From Paenibacillus chitinolyticus NBRC 15660 (GTDB lineage: Bacteria; Bacillota; Bacilli; Paenibacillales; NBRC-103111), in contig NZ_BBJT01000001.1 in assembly GCF_000739915.1 (NCBI RefSeq), positions 248,001 through 312,000 of the forward strand: a stretch of DNA of 64,000 nt. Reading direction: 5' to 3'. How positions within the stretch are numbered: the first letter of the stretch is position 1; each line of letters begins with the position of its first letter. The notes beneath the pieces were generated by a model, which searched no databases, was not told the DNA's origin, and was given only the letters and a program-made list of their open reading frames with translations. The position numbers and the translations under genes are program-made. Positions 17,884 to 27,516 of the stretch are shown in pieces.

Positions 17884-17970
17884 ATGGGTTACGGTATCGG
17901 CACAAGCACAGCGGTCATTCTGGTACTCTTCATTCTGCTGGTTATAGTCTCCCGCACTTTCTTGTATTAG
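17884..17970 (+). CDS. YjcZ-family sporulation peptide
   Basis: 28 residues, too short for most gene callers. It starts MGYGIGTS and continues with a single hydrophobic run AVILVLFILLVIV, matching the YjcZ family, whose members carry a glycine-tyrosine head and a VVLFILLIIVG-like segment. Members are found in spores or coat fractions. AAAGGGTG lies seven bases before the ATG. A SigK-like promoter upstream and a terminator downstream make it a complete small transcription unit. Confidence 0.8.
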   Translation: MGYGIGTSTAVILVLFILLVIVSRTFLY

Positions 17971-17992
17971 ACGAGACTCAGTGAACGAACGC

Positions 17993-18022
17993 AATCCCTG
18001 CCTGGCCGGCAGGGATTTTTTT
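17993..18022 (+). terminator. Terminator after the YjcZ-like gene
   Basis: AATCCCTGCC / GGCAGGGATT perfect stem with a short loop and seven T. Confidence 0.85.
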
Positions 18023-18173
18023 GTTTGCGGCTTTAGGCGAAAGCTTGCTGCAGCAAGGTTCGATATGGAAGGTCATGTGAAATGTTCTCATCGCGATTTC
18101 GGTTTGGCTTTATCTGAAACAGGTTACTAAGTAGAAGAGTTTATTTCCTAAACAAGTCAAAGGAGGTTGTCCG

Positions 18174-20303
18174 ATGAAAAAAGACGATCAGCGCGAGCCT
18201 ATAAACGAACAAAGCAAAGACAAACAGCTTGAGACATATAGGGTGGACGACACCGGGCAGAAGTTGACGACTAACCAGGGACTGCGCGTCAGCGAGGATG
18301 AGCATTCCTTGAAGGCCGGGGTGCGCGGGCCGACTTTGATGGAAGATTTTCATTTCCGGGAAAAAATGACTCATTTCGACCACGAGCGTATTCCCGAGCG
18401 CATCGTACACGCAAGAGGATTTGGAGCACACGGTTATTTCCAGGTATACGAACCTATGACGGAGTATACAAAAGCGAAATTTCTGCAGGATCCTTCCGTA
18501 AAAACGCCCGTTTTTGTCCGTTTCTCGACGGTCGCCGGATCGCGCGGATCATCCGATACCGTCCGTGACGTCCGCGGCTTCGCCACGAAATTTTACACGG
18601 AAGAAGGCAATTACGATCTCGTCGGAAACAACATGCCCGTCTTCTTTATTCAGGACGCCATGAAGTTCCCCGACTTTGTCCATGCCGTCAAACCGGAGCC
18701 TCATAATGAAATACCGCAGGCCCAATCCGCCCACGATACATTCTGGGACTTCGTGACTTCCAATACCGAGACGGCTCATATGGTGATGTGGGCGATGTCC
18801 GACCGATCGCTTCCGCGCAGTTTCCGGATGATGGAGGGCTTCGGAGTACATACGTTCCGGTTCGTAAACGAACAGGGCAAAGGGCATTTCGTTAAATTCC
18901 ACTGGAAACCGCTGCTGGGCGTACATTCCCTGGTGTGGGACGAAGTGCAGAAGCTGGCGGGTAAAGATCCCGATTTCAACCGCCGGGATTTGTGGGATGC
19001 CATTGAGACGGGCAACTACCCGGAATTCGAATTCGGTGTTCAGATGATCAAAGAAGAAGACGAATTCATGTTTGACTTCGATATCCTGGACCCGACCAAG
19101 ATCTGGCCGGAGGAACAAGTTCCGGTGAAAATCATCGGTAAAATGACGCTGAACCGAAATACCGACAATTTCTTCGCGGAAACCGAGCAAATCGCTTTCC
19201 ATCCGGGACATGTCGTGCCCGGGATTGATTTTACGAACGATCCTCTGCTTCAGGGCAGATTATTTTCTTATACGGATACTCAGCTTTCCCGCTTGGGCGG
19301 CCCGAACTTCCACGAAATCCCGATCAACCGGTCGGTTGCTCCCGTGCATAACAACCAGCGCGACGGCATGCACCGGATGACGATCAACCGCGGTCCGGTC
19401 AGCTATCATAAAAACTCGCTGGCAGGCAATTCTCCAGAGCCCGCATCGGAAAAAGAAGGCGGCTACGCTCACTACGCGGAGAAGGTGGAAGGTCGCAAGA
19501 TCCAGGCGCGCAGCGACAGCTTCAAGGACCATTTCAGCCAGGCGACCTTGTTCTGGAACAGTATGTCCGCGGTTGAAAAGCAGCATATCGTAAACGCGTT
19601 CCGGTTTGAGCTCGGCAAAGTGAAAACGAAAGAAATCCGTCAGCGGGCCGTCGATATGTTCAGTCAAGTGAGTGTGGATCTGGCGAAGAGGATGGCCGCA
19701 GGAATCGGTGCCAAAGCGCCGGAAAACACCTCCGATTCCCGCGTGACGCTGTCCTCTCCGGCACTCAGTCAGATGAACACAGTGAAAACGCCGCTGACCC
19801 GCAAAGTGGCCGTACTGGCCGGCAACGGCTTCCGCGGCAAAGAAGTGAGCGGCATGCTCCAATCGTTGAAGGCGGTCGGTCTCGTGCCGGAAGTGGTCAG
19901 CGTGCAGCTCGGCACGATCGTATGCGACGGCGGAAATCCGCTGGAAGTGGATCATTCCCTTCTCACGGCCGATTCCGTGCTGTTTGACGCCGTCTATATA
20001 GCGGGGGGACGCCAAAGCGCCGATGAGCTTCTGGCGGATTCCAAAACGGCGGACTTCGTCAAAGAAGCCTTCCAGCACTACAAGACCATCGGTGCTGTAG
20101 GGGAAGGCGTGGAACTCCTCGCCGCAGCGGGAATCGCCGGATCGGCTGCCGGTAGTCCGCCGGCCACGGCCACGCCGGAAATTCAGCCGGGCGTGCTGGC
20201 GGCGGAGCGAGCGGACGAAGCAGTAGGCTTCAGCCGTGATTTTGCGGCTGCCGTCGCCCAGCACCGTCACTGGGACCGCAGCCTGCAATCGCAGGCGAGG
20301 TAA
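18174..20303 (+). CDS. katE: Large-subunit (HPII-type) monofunctional catalase
   Basis: 709 residues, the size of clade-2 catalases. It decomposes hydrogen peroxide in the cytoplasm. Active-site H79 (in [13 protein letters not shown]), N152 (in [10 protein letters not shown]) and the heme-ligand Y366 (in RLFSYTDTQ) are present. From about 545 a flavodoxin/DJ-1-like domain follows ([19 protein letters not shown]), as in E. coli HPII. AAAGGAGG precedes the ATG. Transcribed alone. Spore and stationary-phase catalases of this type exist in Bacillus, but no alternative-sigma promoter is clear here. Confidence 0.96.
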   Translation: MKKDDQREPINEQSKDKQLETYRVDDTGQKLTTNQGLRVSEDEHSLKAGVRGPTLMEDFHFREKMTHFDHERIPERIVHARGFGAHGYFQVYEPMTEYTKAKFLQDPSVKTPVFVRFSTVAGSRGSSDTVRDVRGFATKFYTEEGNYDLVGNNMPVFFIQDAMKFPDFVHAVKPEPHNEIPQAQSAHDTFWDFVTSNTETAHMVMWAMSDRSLPRSFRMMEGFGVHTFRFVNEQGKGHFVKFHWKPLLGVHSLVWDEVQKLAGKDPDFNRRDLWDAIETGNYPEFEFGVQMIKEEDEFMFDFDILDPTKIWPEEQVPVKIIGKMTLNRNTDNFFAETEQIAFHPGHVVPGIDFTNDPLLQGRLFSYTDTQLSRLGGPNFHEIPINRSVAPVHNNQRDGMHRMTINRGPVSYHKNSLAGNSPEPASEKEGGYAHYAEKVEGRKIQARSDSFKDHFSQATLFWNSMSAVEKQHIVNAFRFELGKVKTKEIRQRAVDMFSQVSVDLAKRMAAGIGAKAPENTSDSRVTLSSPALSQMNTVKTPLTRKVAVLAGNGFRGKEVSGMLQSLKAVGLVPEVVSVQLGTIVCDGGNPLEVDHSLLTADSVLFDAVYIAGGRQSADELLADSKTADFVKEAFQHYKTIGAVGEGVELLAAAGIAGSAAGSPPATATPEIQPGVLAAERADEAVGFSRDFAAAVAQHRHWDRSLQSQAR

Positions 20304-20339
20304 GGCGAAGGAAGCTCATCCTTCGGCAAGGACTCGCTT

Positions 20340-20370
20340 AAAAGACCCCTGATAATTCAGGGGTCTTTTT
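20340..20370 (+). terminator. Terminator after katE
   Basis: AAAAGACCCCTGA / TCAGGGGTCTTTTT hairpin with a TAAT loop. Confidence 0.9.
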
Positions 20371-20411
20371 GCTTTTATTGGTCACGAGGAAAATGAAAAT
20401 AAACTTTTAGC

Positions 20412-20461
20412 TTGTCAAAACTAATGACATTAGTTATTATAAAACTAACAAGATTAGTTTT
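20412..20461 (+). promoter_or_regulatory. Promoter with two TetR-type operators
   Basis: TTGTCA (20412-20417), a 17-base spacer and TATTAT (20435-20440). A palindrome AACTAAT-GAC-ATTAGTT (20419-20435) fills the spacer. A second, AAAACTAA-CAAGA-TTAGTTTT (20441-20461), starts just after the -10. Both share the half-site ACTAA/TTAGT. The TetR encoded as second gene of this operon probably binds them and represses its own operon. Confidence 0.75.
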
Positions 20462-20482
20462 GAGAAGCGGAGGAACATTTCA

Positions 20483-21217
20483 ATGAAAATAACTCGTGAA
20501 GGCGATCTTTACCAACTGGCTTTTTTACCCCGGATGTTTCCGGTAAACTGTTACCTGGTGGAAGAAAAGGACGGATTAACGCTCATAGACGCGGCGATGC
20601 CTTTCAGTGCCAAAGGCATTATGAAAGCGGCCGGCGGAATCGGCAAACCGATTAAGCGGATCGTCCTGACACATGCGCATGAGGATCATGTCGGCGCTCT
20701 CGACGAACTCAAGCGGCTGCTGCCTCAAGCGGAGGTGTTTATCTCCGCCCGTGATGCACGCCTGCTCAAGGGAGACGCGACTCTAGATCCGGATGAGCCT
20801 CAGACGCCGGTGCGCGGGGCCGTTCCGAAGAAAGTGACGACCGTTCCCGACGTGCTGCTGAAGGAAGGAGACCGGATCGGTTCCCTGCTCGCACTGTCCA
20901 CACCGGGTCATACGCCGGGTTCCATGAGCTTCCTCGATGTCCGCAGCAATGCCGTCATTGCGGGCGATGCCCTGCAGCTCAGAGCAGGGATAGCCGTTGC
21001 GGGCCAAGTTAAACTGCTTTTCCCGTTTCCGGCGCTGGCTACCTGGAACAAATCCGAAGCGCTGGATAGCGTCAAGAAGCTTCGGGATTATTCCCCGTCT
21101 CTGCTTGCGGTCGGGCATGGAACAATGCTGTCAAACCCCGCCGCCCAACTGGATCTGGCCATAGCCGCTGCCGAACGCAATCTCGCCGCCTCGCTAAACG
21201 GAAGGAGTTCACATTAA
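20483..21217 (+). CDS. MBL-fold metallo-hydrolase
   Basis: 244 residues. The metal-binding motif HAHEDHVGAL lies near 70, with further ligands in STPGHTPGSMSF and AGDA, and H in VGHGTM near the C-terminus. The family hydrolyses thioesters, lactones, phosphodiesters or glutathione conjugates; no specific type can be assigned. GCGGAGG lies ten bases before the ATG. First gene of an operon with a TetR repressor one base downstream, which suggests substrate-induced expression. Confidence 0.9.
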   Translation: MKITREGDLYQLAFLPRMFPVNCYLVEEKDGLTLIDAAMPFSAKGIMKAAGGIGKPIKRIVLTHAHEDHVGALDELKRLLPQAEVFISARDARLLKGDATLDPDEPQTPVRGAVPKKVTTVPDVLLKEGDRIGSLLALSTPGHTPGSMSFLDVRSNAVIAGDALQLRAGIAVAGQVKLLFPFPALATWNKSEALDSVKKLRDYSPSLLAVGHGTMLSNPAAQLDLAIAAAERNLAASLNGRSSH

Positions 21218-21218
21218 C

Positions 21219-21821
21219 ATGTCGCCAAGAATCGGTCTCGATGAACAAACGCTTCTCAGAGCGGCTGCCGAGCTGGCCGACGAGCATGGTTTTGAAGCCG
21301 TCACCCTAGCTTCGCTTGCACAGAAGCTCCAAGTGCGTTCGCCGTCTTTGTACAATCATATCGAAGGACTCGGGGCCTTGAGAGCCAAACTTGCTCTCCA
21401 TAGTCTGTCGATCCTTCACGGCGACTTGGCCGCAGCCGTTGAAGGATTGGCAGGTGAAGAGGCCGTCTTTGCCCTCGGGGAAGCTTATGCGGCCTTTGCC
21501 CGCAGACATCCCGGCCTTTATGAAGCCACACTCCGCGCACCCGACCGTAATGACAGCGAGCTGGAGCGTATTTCGGCCGAGATTGTCGGCCTGATCGTCG
21601 GAGTACTCGGCTACTACGGACTGGAAGGGGATGCGGCTATCCACGCGACAAGAGGGCTTCGCAGCATTTTGCACGGCTTCTCGTCCATCGAGCGTTCCGG
21701 GGGTTTTGGGATCGCGCTTTCGGTGGAGGTGAGCCAGAAGCTGCTGATCTCGGCTTTTCTGGCCGGTATTCATGTGATGAAACAAGAAGAAACCGGGCGG
21801 CCGAGTCCCCGCAGTCAATAG
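21219..21821 (+). CDS. TetR/AcrR-family repressor (WHG C-terminal domain type)
   Basis: 200 residues. The N-terminal helix-turn-helix reads TLASLAQKLQVRSPSLYNHIEGL (about 27-49). The C-terminal half (FARRHPGLYEATL onward) resembles the TetR_C_33/WHG group. It starts one base after the stop of the MBL hydrolase, with GGAAGGAG inside that gene's end. It most likely autoregulates through the two ACTAA/TTAGT palindromes upstream of the operon. Ligand unknown. Confidence 0.9.
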   Translation: MSPRIGLDEQTLLRAAAELADEHGFEAVTLASLAQKLQVRSPSLYNHIEGLGALRAKLALHSLSILHGDLAAAVEGLAGEEAVFALGEAYAAFARRHPGLYEATLRAPDRNDSELERISAEIVGLIVGVLGYYGLEGDAAIHATRGLRSILHGFSSIERSGGFGIALSVEVSQKLLISAFLAGIHVMKQEETGRPSPRSQ

Positions 21822-21868
21822 AAAGTTCTTGCTGATGCTGCAGAACCCGATGCGTATATTTGATTAAT

Positions 21869-21899
21869 AAAAAGGAGCCTTCCGGGCTTCTTTTTATTT
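21869..21899 (+). terminator. Terminator of the MBL-TetR operon
   Basis: AAAAAGGAGCC pairs with GGCTTCTTTTT around a TTCCG loop, then ATTTT. Confidence 0.75.
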
Positions 21900-21950
21900 T
21901 CCAGTAAAATGGATATAATTCTCCCTCCATCATGCGAATGTCCCCCTTGT

Positions 21951-21964
21951 GGAAAACGCTTCCA
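21951..21964 (+). promoter_or_regulatory. Candidate CcpA cre site upstream of the chitinase
   Basis: GGAAAACGCTTCCA matches 13 of 14 positions of the cre consensus TGWAARCGYTWNCW; only the first base differs. It lies about 160 bases before the chitinase ATG. Carbon catabolite control of chitinases is common in Bacillales, so the site is plausible. The rest of the 21900-22124 gap shows no gene. Confidence 0.5.
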
Positions 21965-22124
21965 TATTTAAAAATAGGATCATGGCTTCTACGCCCACAC
22001 CGGTATAAGCTCCTTACATTCCGGGAGTTTTTATACAATTTACAGGAAAGGGGACGAAGAATCTTTACGCCTGCCAGGGAAGGCAAGGACCGCACAAAAT
22101 TTAAATAGTGGAAGGAGTTATTTT

Positions 22125-24551
22125 ATGCACGCAACACAAGCGTACGGTAAGAAATTACTCCCATTGCTGCTGCTGGTCACGTTATTGCTCAGTTTACTTC
22201 CCATTTATCCCTCGACATCATCGGGAGCGGCCGCCCAATGGGCGCCGAACACGGCTTACAAAGCGAAAGATCTTGTATCCTACAACGGTGTTACGTATGA
22301 ATGCCTGCAGCCTCACACTTCCTTGAACGGTTGGGAACCCCCGAACGTAGCTTCTCTGTGGAAAAAAGCGGAGGACCCAACACCGACTCCCAGCCCCAGC
22401 CCAAGTCCCAATCCGAGTCCGAGTCCTAGCCCTAGCCCTAACCCAAGTCCGAGCCCAAGTCCCAATCCAAGCCCGACCCCAAGTCCTAGCCCAGGTACGG
22501 GAGCACCCGCCTGGCAGGCCGGAACCGCCTATAAAGTAGGCGATCTCGTGTCTTACAACGGCAAGACGTATAAAGCCCTTGCCGCCCATACCGCGCTTGT
22601 GGGCTGGGAACCGGCTACGACGCCGACGCTCTGGAAGCTCGATTCGTCCGATCCGACCAAGCCTGAACCGACGACGCCTTTCTGCGCGCCGGATTGGAGC
22701 GCTTCGAAAATTTACGCCAAAGGCAAAATTGTCGGTTATAAAGGAAAGGCTTACAGAGCCATTTCCGACGTACACGGCATTGCGCCGGACGACACCACTT
22801 ATAACATGTGGGAAGTAGCCGGCAAAATCAGCAACGATCTTTGTCCGGTGTCCATCCCGAACAACATAGATTACGGCACGGCGAACCCGGGAACCGGCAA
22901 CACCAATGCCGGCAAAATTAACCCGACGGGCGCAATCAGCGCCGGACACCCCGTCTCCGGAACGGGAACGGGCGGCACCAAAGGCGGCATCGATCCCGCC
23001 ACCGATCCCGGGGGCAACCATCCCGGCTTTGACGCCGATACGGGCGGACGTGTCGCCAAGCTTCCATCGGGCACACTGCCGCTGCAGCACAACACCTACG
23101 AGATGAGCGCCGGCCAGGAAGTCGTCGAGTACCTCGGTGACTGGGCCATCTACGGCCGCCGGTTCGATTTCAGCAAGCTTCCGGTGAAGAACGTGAACCG
23201 GCTTGTCTACGGCTTCGCGGGAGTCTGCTTCCCGGCTGCCCAGAACACGCAGGACCCGGGTTTCCCGACCACGGCGCCGGCATCGGTCAACCGGACGTGC
23301 AAGCAGAGCAAACTGCCTGACGGAGCGATGGCTATCGCGGATTTTGAAGCCGCTTTCTTGCGGACCCTTCCCGGTCAGACGGGTGGCAAAATCACGGGAA
23401 CCGAGAGCATGTACGATCTCGATCCGAACGATGTCGCAGGCGTCTTCGGCGCCCTCTACCAGCTCCGCAAAACGAATCCGAACTTGAAGCTGGATCTCTC
23501 CGTAGGCGGCTGGACGCTGAGCGAAGGATTTCCGTGGATGGCTTCCGATACGACGCGCCGCAAAGCGTTCGTCGATTCCGTCGTCCGCTTCCTGGAACAG
23601 TTCGGCTTTGACGGAGTCGACATCGACTGGGAATATCCCGCTTCCGACGGTGCCGTCATAGGGATGGCACGCAAGGACGATCCCGAGAACTACATCAAGC
23701 TTCTGAAAGAACTGCGGGCCGGCCTCGACTGGCTCACCAAGAAAACCGGCAAGGAATACCGCTTGTCGAGCGCGATTCCGGCTACGGAAGAAAAACTGGC
23801 CAAGATCGACTGGGCCGAAGCGAGCAAATACCTGAACCGCCTCTATGCGATGACCTATGACCTGAGCGGCGCCTGGGAACGTGAGCTTGGCCATCACACG
23901 TCGCTGTATCCCAACCCGAATGCCAAGGACCCCGCAACGGGCAAGCATGTGGATCTTTCCCTGGATACAACCGTCAAGCTGCTTAAAGGATACGGCGTCC
24001 CGGCCAATAAAATCATGATCGGCATCGCCAACTATCACCGCTCCAAAGCGATGAAAAACGGAGACATTACGGAATACACGAACGGTTTGATCGGTAAATC
24101 GACGTTCGGGGACCTGGCCTGGAAAGCCAAAAGCCTGATCCTCGGCATCGCCGGCGTAGGCTCTTGGGAAGCCGGAGTCGTCGAAGGTTACGACCTTTAT
24201 CAGAATTACTTGGATAAAGATCTGAAGCCTAAGAACGGCTATAAGCTTTACACCGACAAAGCGGCCAATGCCGATTATCTCGTGAATCCGATCGGCTCGT
24301 TCATCACCGTCGAAACGCCGCGCACCGTCGCGCTTAAGACGCAATACGCCAAGGATAACGGGCTTGCCGGTATTTTCGGATGGCAGCTTGAGCAGGACAA
24401 CGGCTATAACCTCAACGCGCTGAACCATATTCTCGGCAATAAGCTGGTCAGCGATGTTTCGGACGGCAAGCCGAAGGATCAAATTGCGGTGTGCGGCCAG
24501 AACGTGACCGCCGCCGAATGCGATCAGCTTAACGCAAGTTTGAAAAAGTAA
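22125..24551 (+). CDS. Secreted GH18 chitinase with three N-terminal chitin-binding modules
   Basis: 808 residues. A signal peptide (about 1-36) is followed by three CBM5/12-like modules near 38-81, 130-171 and 190-232. Each has the aromatic pattern W, AYKxxDLVSYNGxTY, GWEP, LW, though the third is more divergent. The first and second are separated by a PSPSPN-repeat linker (about 85-125). A glycine/threonine-rich linker leads to the GH18 domain with DGVDIDWE (D496-E503, E503 the proton donor) and the typical LSVGGWT strand. It hydrolyses chitin outside the cell. AAGGAG seven bases before the ATG. Monocistronic, with a cre-like site upstream. Confidence 0.95.
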   Translation: MHATQAYGKKLLPLLLLVTLLLSLLPIYPSTSSGAAAQWAPNTAYKAKDLVSYNGVTYECLQPHTSLNGWEPPNVASLWKKAEDPTPTPSPSPSPNPSPSPSPSPNPSPSPSPNPSPTPSPSPGTGAPAWQAGTAYKVGDLVSYNGKTYKALAAHTALVGWEPATTPTLWKLDSSDPTKPEPTTPFCAPDWSASKIYAKGKIVGYKGKAYRAISDVHGIAPDDTTYNMWEVAGKISNDLCPVSIPNNIDYGTANPGTGNTNAGKINPTGAISAGHPVSGTGTGGTKGGIDPATDPGGNHPGFDADTGGRVAKLPSGTLPLQHNTYEMSAGQEVVEYLGDWAIYGRRFDFSKLPVKNVNRLVYGFAGVCFPAAQNTQDPGFPTTAPASVNRTCKQSKLPDGAMAIADFEAAFLRTLPGQTGGKITGTESMYDLDPNDVAGVFGALYQLRKTNPNLKLDLSVGGWTLSEGFPWMASDTTRRKAFVDSVVRFLEQFGFDGVDIDWEYPASDGAVIGMARKDDPENYIKLLKELRAGLDWLTKKTGKEYRLSSAIPATEEKLAKIDWAEASKYLNRLYAMTYDLSGAWERELGHHTSLYPNPNAKDPATGKHVDLSLDTTVKLLKGYGVPANKIMIGIANYHRSKAMKNGDITEYTNGLIGKSTFGDLAWKAKSLILGIAGVGSWEAGVVEGYDLYQNYLDKDLKPKNGYKLYTDKAANADYLVNPIGSFITVETPRTVALKTQYAKDNGLAGIFGWQLEQDNGYNLNALNHILGNKLVSDVSDGKPKDQIAVCGQNVTAAECDQLNASLKK

Positions 24552-24619
24552 CGGCTTCCGTGACATTCCGGCGATCCGGCCGGTGAATCCGCGAAGCTAA
24601 ATTTTAATAAGCGGTAGCT

Positions 24620-24669
24620 GCGGACCCTCCTGCGGATGTCATCTTTCGGACACCGGCGGGAGGGTTCCG
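24620..24669 (+). terminator. Long imperfect hairpin downstream of the chitinase
   Basis: GGACCCTCCTGCGG pairs imperfectly with CCGGCGGGAGGGTTCC around a loop containing ATCTTTCG. No T tract follows, so it may be a weak or factor-assisted terminator, or a 3' stabiliser. Confidence 0.45.
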
Positions 24670-24794
24670 TACGTCCGCCTGACGAAACGATTTCTCATCG
24701 ACCGTGTTTTTGCTATAATAGGTGAAACTAGCAAAGGCTGACGCACGCAGTTGTAAGCGTGTGCACCTAACGGAGACGAGGGAGCATACGGCTG

Positions 24795-25526
24795 ATGTTG
24801 ACGATACGCAATTTGACCAAGAGGCTGACCACGGGACAGGAGATCCTTTCCAAAATATCGCTACAAATCGACGAAGGCGAGCTGATCGGGCTTGTCGGCG
24901 CAAGCGGGAGCGGAAAAACGACCCTGCTGAAGTGCATCGCTTTGAAAGAAAAATGGGACGACGGCCAGTTCATTTATAACGACCGGGACATTACGTCGCT
25001 CGGGATCGCCGAGAAGTTCAAGCTGAAGCGGGATTGGGCGTTTATCGAAGAAAGCCCGGCACTGGATCGGAAGCAAACGGCCGTCAAGAACGTGCTTAAA
25101 GGACGGTTTTACGAAAAGTCTGTCATGCGCGTGTTAACCGGCACGAATGCCCGGGACGAGCATGTGCTTGCCATGGATTACCTGGAGAAAGTCGGCCTGC
25201 TCGATAAAGCCGAGAAGAAGGTCGAGGATTTGAGCGGGGGAGAGCGGCAGAGAGTTTCGATCGCGCGGGCGCTCGTGCAGGGAGCGAAAATCGTCATTGC
25301 GGACGAGCCGGTATCCGGTCTCGATCCCGAAGCCGCCAACAGCGTGCTGAAAGATTTGCGCGAGCTGTGCAAGCGAGAGAAGGTAACGGTCGTCTGCTCC
25401 CTGCACAACGTGGAGTTCGCGGAACGGTATGCCAGCCGCATCTGGGGCCTCGCCGGAGGGAAGATCGTCCTGGACATCGCGGGCCGCAAGCTCTCCTCAA
25501 TGGAGCGCGCGAAAATTTTCGATTGA
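24795..25526 (+). CDS. ABC transporter ATP-binding protein, PhnC-like, without a permease nearby
   Basis: 243 residues. Walker A GASGSGKTT, signature LSGGERQR, Walker B IVIADEP and the H-loop CSLHN are intact, so it should hydrolyse ATP. The overall form resembles PhnC-type phosphonate importers and related ATPases. No membrane or binding protein is encoded beside it, and ilvD follows, so it either serves a permease elsewhere or has a non-transport role. A TATAAT at 24713-24718 lies upstream, but the -35 is weak. The ribosome site is poor. Confidence 0.85.
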   Translation: MLTIRNLTKRLTTGQEILSKISLQIDEGELIGLVGASGSGKTTLLKCIALKEKWDDGQFIYNDRDITSLGIAEKFKLKRDWAFIEESPALDRKQTAVKNVLKGRFYEKSVMRVLTGTNARDEHVLAMDYLEKVGLLDKAEKKVEDLSGGERQRVSIARALVQGAKIVIADEPVSGLDPEAANSVLKDLRELCKREKVTVVCSLHNVEFAERYASRIWGLAGGKIVLDIAGRKLSSMERAKIFD

Positions 25527-25640
25527 TATTTTTCGACATTCCTTTGCAAAAAAGATAGGCAAAAAAGGATTATCCGTGATACAATTCCTTTTAATGCAGT
25601 AAAACGGCAACGCACTTGATAGAAGCGGGAGGAATCATAG

Positions 25641-27326
25641 ATGGCTAAACAAGGCATGAGAAGCGATATGATCAAGAAGGGGTTCGACCGGGCGCCGCAC
25701 CGCAGCCTGCTGCGCGCGGCTGGAGTCAAGGAAGAGGATTTCGGCAAACCGTTTATCGCGGTGTGCAACTCTTACATTGATATTGTACCGGGTCACGTTC
25801 ATCTGCAAGAATTCGGTAAAATCGTGAAAGACGCGATCCGCGAAGCGGGCGGCGTGCCATTTGAATTCAACACGATCGGCGTGGACGACGGCATCGCCAT
25901 GGGTCACATCGGCATGCGTTATTCTCTTCCGAGCCGCGAAATTATCGCGGACTCTCTGGAGACGGTCGTTTCCGCGCACTGGTTCGACGGTATGGTGTGC
26001 ATCCCGAACTGTGACAAAATTACTCCGGGCATGATGATGGGCGCTCTGCGCGTCAACATTCCGACCGTATTCGTAAGCGGCGGCCCGATGAAAGCGGGTA
26101 AAGACAGCAAAGGCCGTTCGATCTCCCTGACTTCCGTATTCGAAGGCGTAGGCGCCTACCAGGTCGGTAAAATCGACGATAAAGCTCTGCTTGAGCTTGA
26201 ACAATACGGCTGTCCGACCTGCGGTTCCTGTTCCGGCATGTTTACGGCGAACTCGATGAACTGTCTGTGTGAAGCGCTTGGTCTGGCTATGCCGGGCAAC
26301 GGCACGATTCTCGCCGTATCTCCGGAACGCAGAGAGTTCGTGAAACAATCCGCGAAGCAGCTTATGGAGCTGATCAAGCTCGATCTGAAGCCGCGCGACA
26401 TTGTCACGAAAGAAGCCATCGACAACGCGTTCGCGCTGGATATGGCCATGGGCGGATCTACGAATACCGTTCTTCATACACTTGCTCTCGCTCATGAAGC
26501 GGGATTCGAATACCCGATCGAGCGCATCAACGAAGTGGCGAACCGTGTGCCGCATCTGTCCAAAGTCGCTCCGGCATCGGACTGGCACATCGAGGATATC
26601 CACGAAGCCGGCGGCGTAAGCGCGGTTATCAACGAGCTTCTCAAGAAGCCGGACGCTATCCACGGCGACTGCATCACCGTAACCGGCAAGACGCTTGCCG
26701 AGAACGTGGCTGGCGCGGAGATTTTGAACAAGGAGGTTATCCACACGCTGGATAACCCGCATTCCGAGCGTGGCGGCCTTGCCGTCCTGTTCGGCAACCT
26801 GGCGCCGAACGGCAGCATCATCAAGGTCGGCGCGGTGGACCCTTCCGTAGGCGGACGCCATGTCGGACCGGCCATCTGCTTTGACTCCCAGGACGATGCG
26901 CTGTACGGCATCGCCAACGGCAAAGTCAAAGAAGGCCACGTGGTGGTCATCCGCTACGAAGGCCCTAAAGGCGGCCCGGGCATGCCGGAAATGCTTGCTC
27001 CGACTTCCCAGATCGTCGGCATGGGCCTCGGCGCCAAAGTCGGCCTGATCACGGACGGCCGTTTCTCCGGCGCATCCCGCGGAATCAGCATCGGCCACAT
27101 TTCGCCGGAAGCGGCCGAAGGCGGACCGATCGCCTTCGTTCAGGACGGCGACATCATCGAGCTGGATCTGATCGAGCGCAAAATCGAGCTGAAAATCAGC
27201 GACGAAGAAATGGAAGAGCGCCGCAAAGGCTGGAAAGGGTTCGAACCGAAGGTGAAAACCGGCTACCTGGCCCGTTATTCCAAGCTTGTTACGAACGCCA
27301 GCACCGGCGGCGTCATGAAGATCTAA
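25641..27326 (+). CDS. ilvD: Dihydroxy-acid dehydratase
   Basis: 561 residues. It dehydrates 2,3-dihydroxy-isovalerate and -methylvalerate in valine and isoleucine synthesis. Conserved iron-sulfur cysteines occur in [21 protein letters not shown] and [10 protein letters not shown]; the C-terminal [14 protein letters not shown] block binds substrate and Mg. GCGGGAGG lies eleven bases before the ATG. It stands alone here, apart from the ilv-leu operon, as in many Bacillales. A strong terminator follows. Confidence 0.97.
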   Translation: MAKQGMRSDMIKKGFDRAPHRSLLRAAGVKEEDFGKPFIAVCNSYIDIVPGHVHLQEFGKIVKDAIREAGGVPFEFNTIGVDDGIAMGHIGMRYSLPSREIIADSLETVVSAHWFDGMVCIPNCDKITPGMMMGALRVNIPTVFVSGGPMKAGKDSKGRSISLTSVFEGVGAYQVGKIDDKALLELEQYGCPTCGSCSGMFTANSMNCLCEALGLAMPGNGTILAVSPERREFVKQSAKQLMELIKLDLKPRDIVTKEAIDNAFALDMAMGGSTNTVLHTLALAHEAGFEYPIERINEVANRVPHLSKVAPASDWHIEDIHEAGGVSAVINELLKKPDAIHGDCITVTGKTLAENVAGAEILNKEVIHTLDNPHSERGGLAVLFGNLAPNGSIIKVGAVDPSVGGRHVGPAICFDSQDDALYGIANGKVKEGHVVVIRYEGPKGGPGMPEMLAPTSQIVGMGLGAKVGLITDGRFSGASRGISIGHISPEAAEGGPIAFVQDGDIIELDLIERKIELKISDEEMEERRKGWKGFEPKVKTGYLARYSKLVTNASTGGVMKI

Positions 27327-27383
27327 TTGCACTTATTTATATCAATCGCACGCGCTGCGCTCTTATGGCGCAAACCGGACATG

Positions 27384-27416
27384 AAAGAGCCCCGTTGCTA
27401 AACGGGGCTCTTTTTT
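27384..27416 (+). terminator. Terminator after ilvD
   Basis: AAAGAGCCCCGTT / AACGGGGCTCTTT stem with a GCTA loop and a T run. Confidence 0.9.
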
Positions 27417-27516
27417 AGCTGTATTTTTCCCTATTCCAGAACTTGTGCTGAACCGAGTGAGAGATTGGAACGCTATCGACCGTCAATAGAGTATGAAAAG
27501 AGAAGGGGGACAGGCA

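Noticed and set aside
18100-18140. Possible SigB promoter before katE (GTTTGG, 14 bases, GGTTAC)
   Set aside because: Only 4 of 6 bases match in each box, and Paenibacillus generally lacks a SigB operon.
22380-22500. Short tandem repeats of CCNAGTCCN type
   Set aside because: They encode the proline-serine linker of the chitinase in frame, so they are not a CRISPR or other array.
22218-24566. A 782-codon open frame antisense to the chitinase
   Set aside because: It exists because the chitinase is GC-rich with biased third positions; it has no recognisable domain and the sense gene is certain.
25635-27332. A 565-codon frame antisense to ilvD
   Set aside because: Mirror of ilvD codon bias; no start signals or domain.
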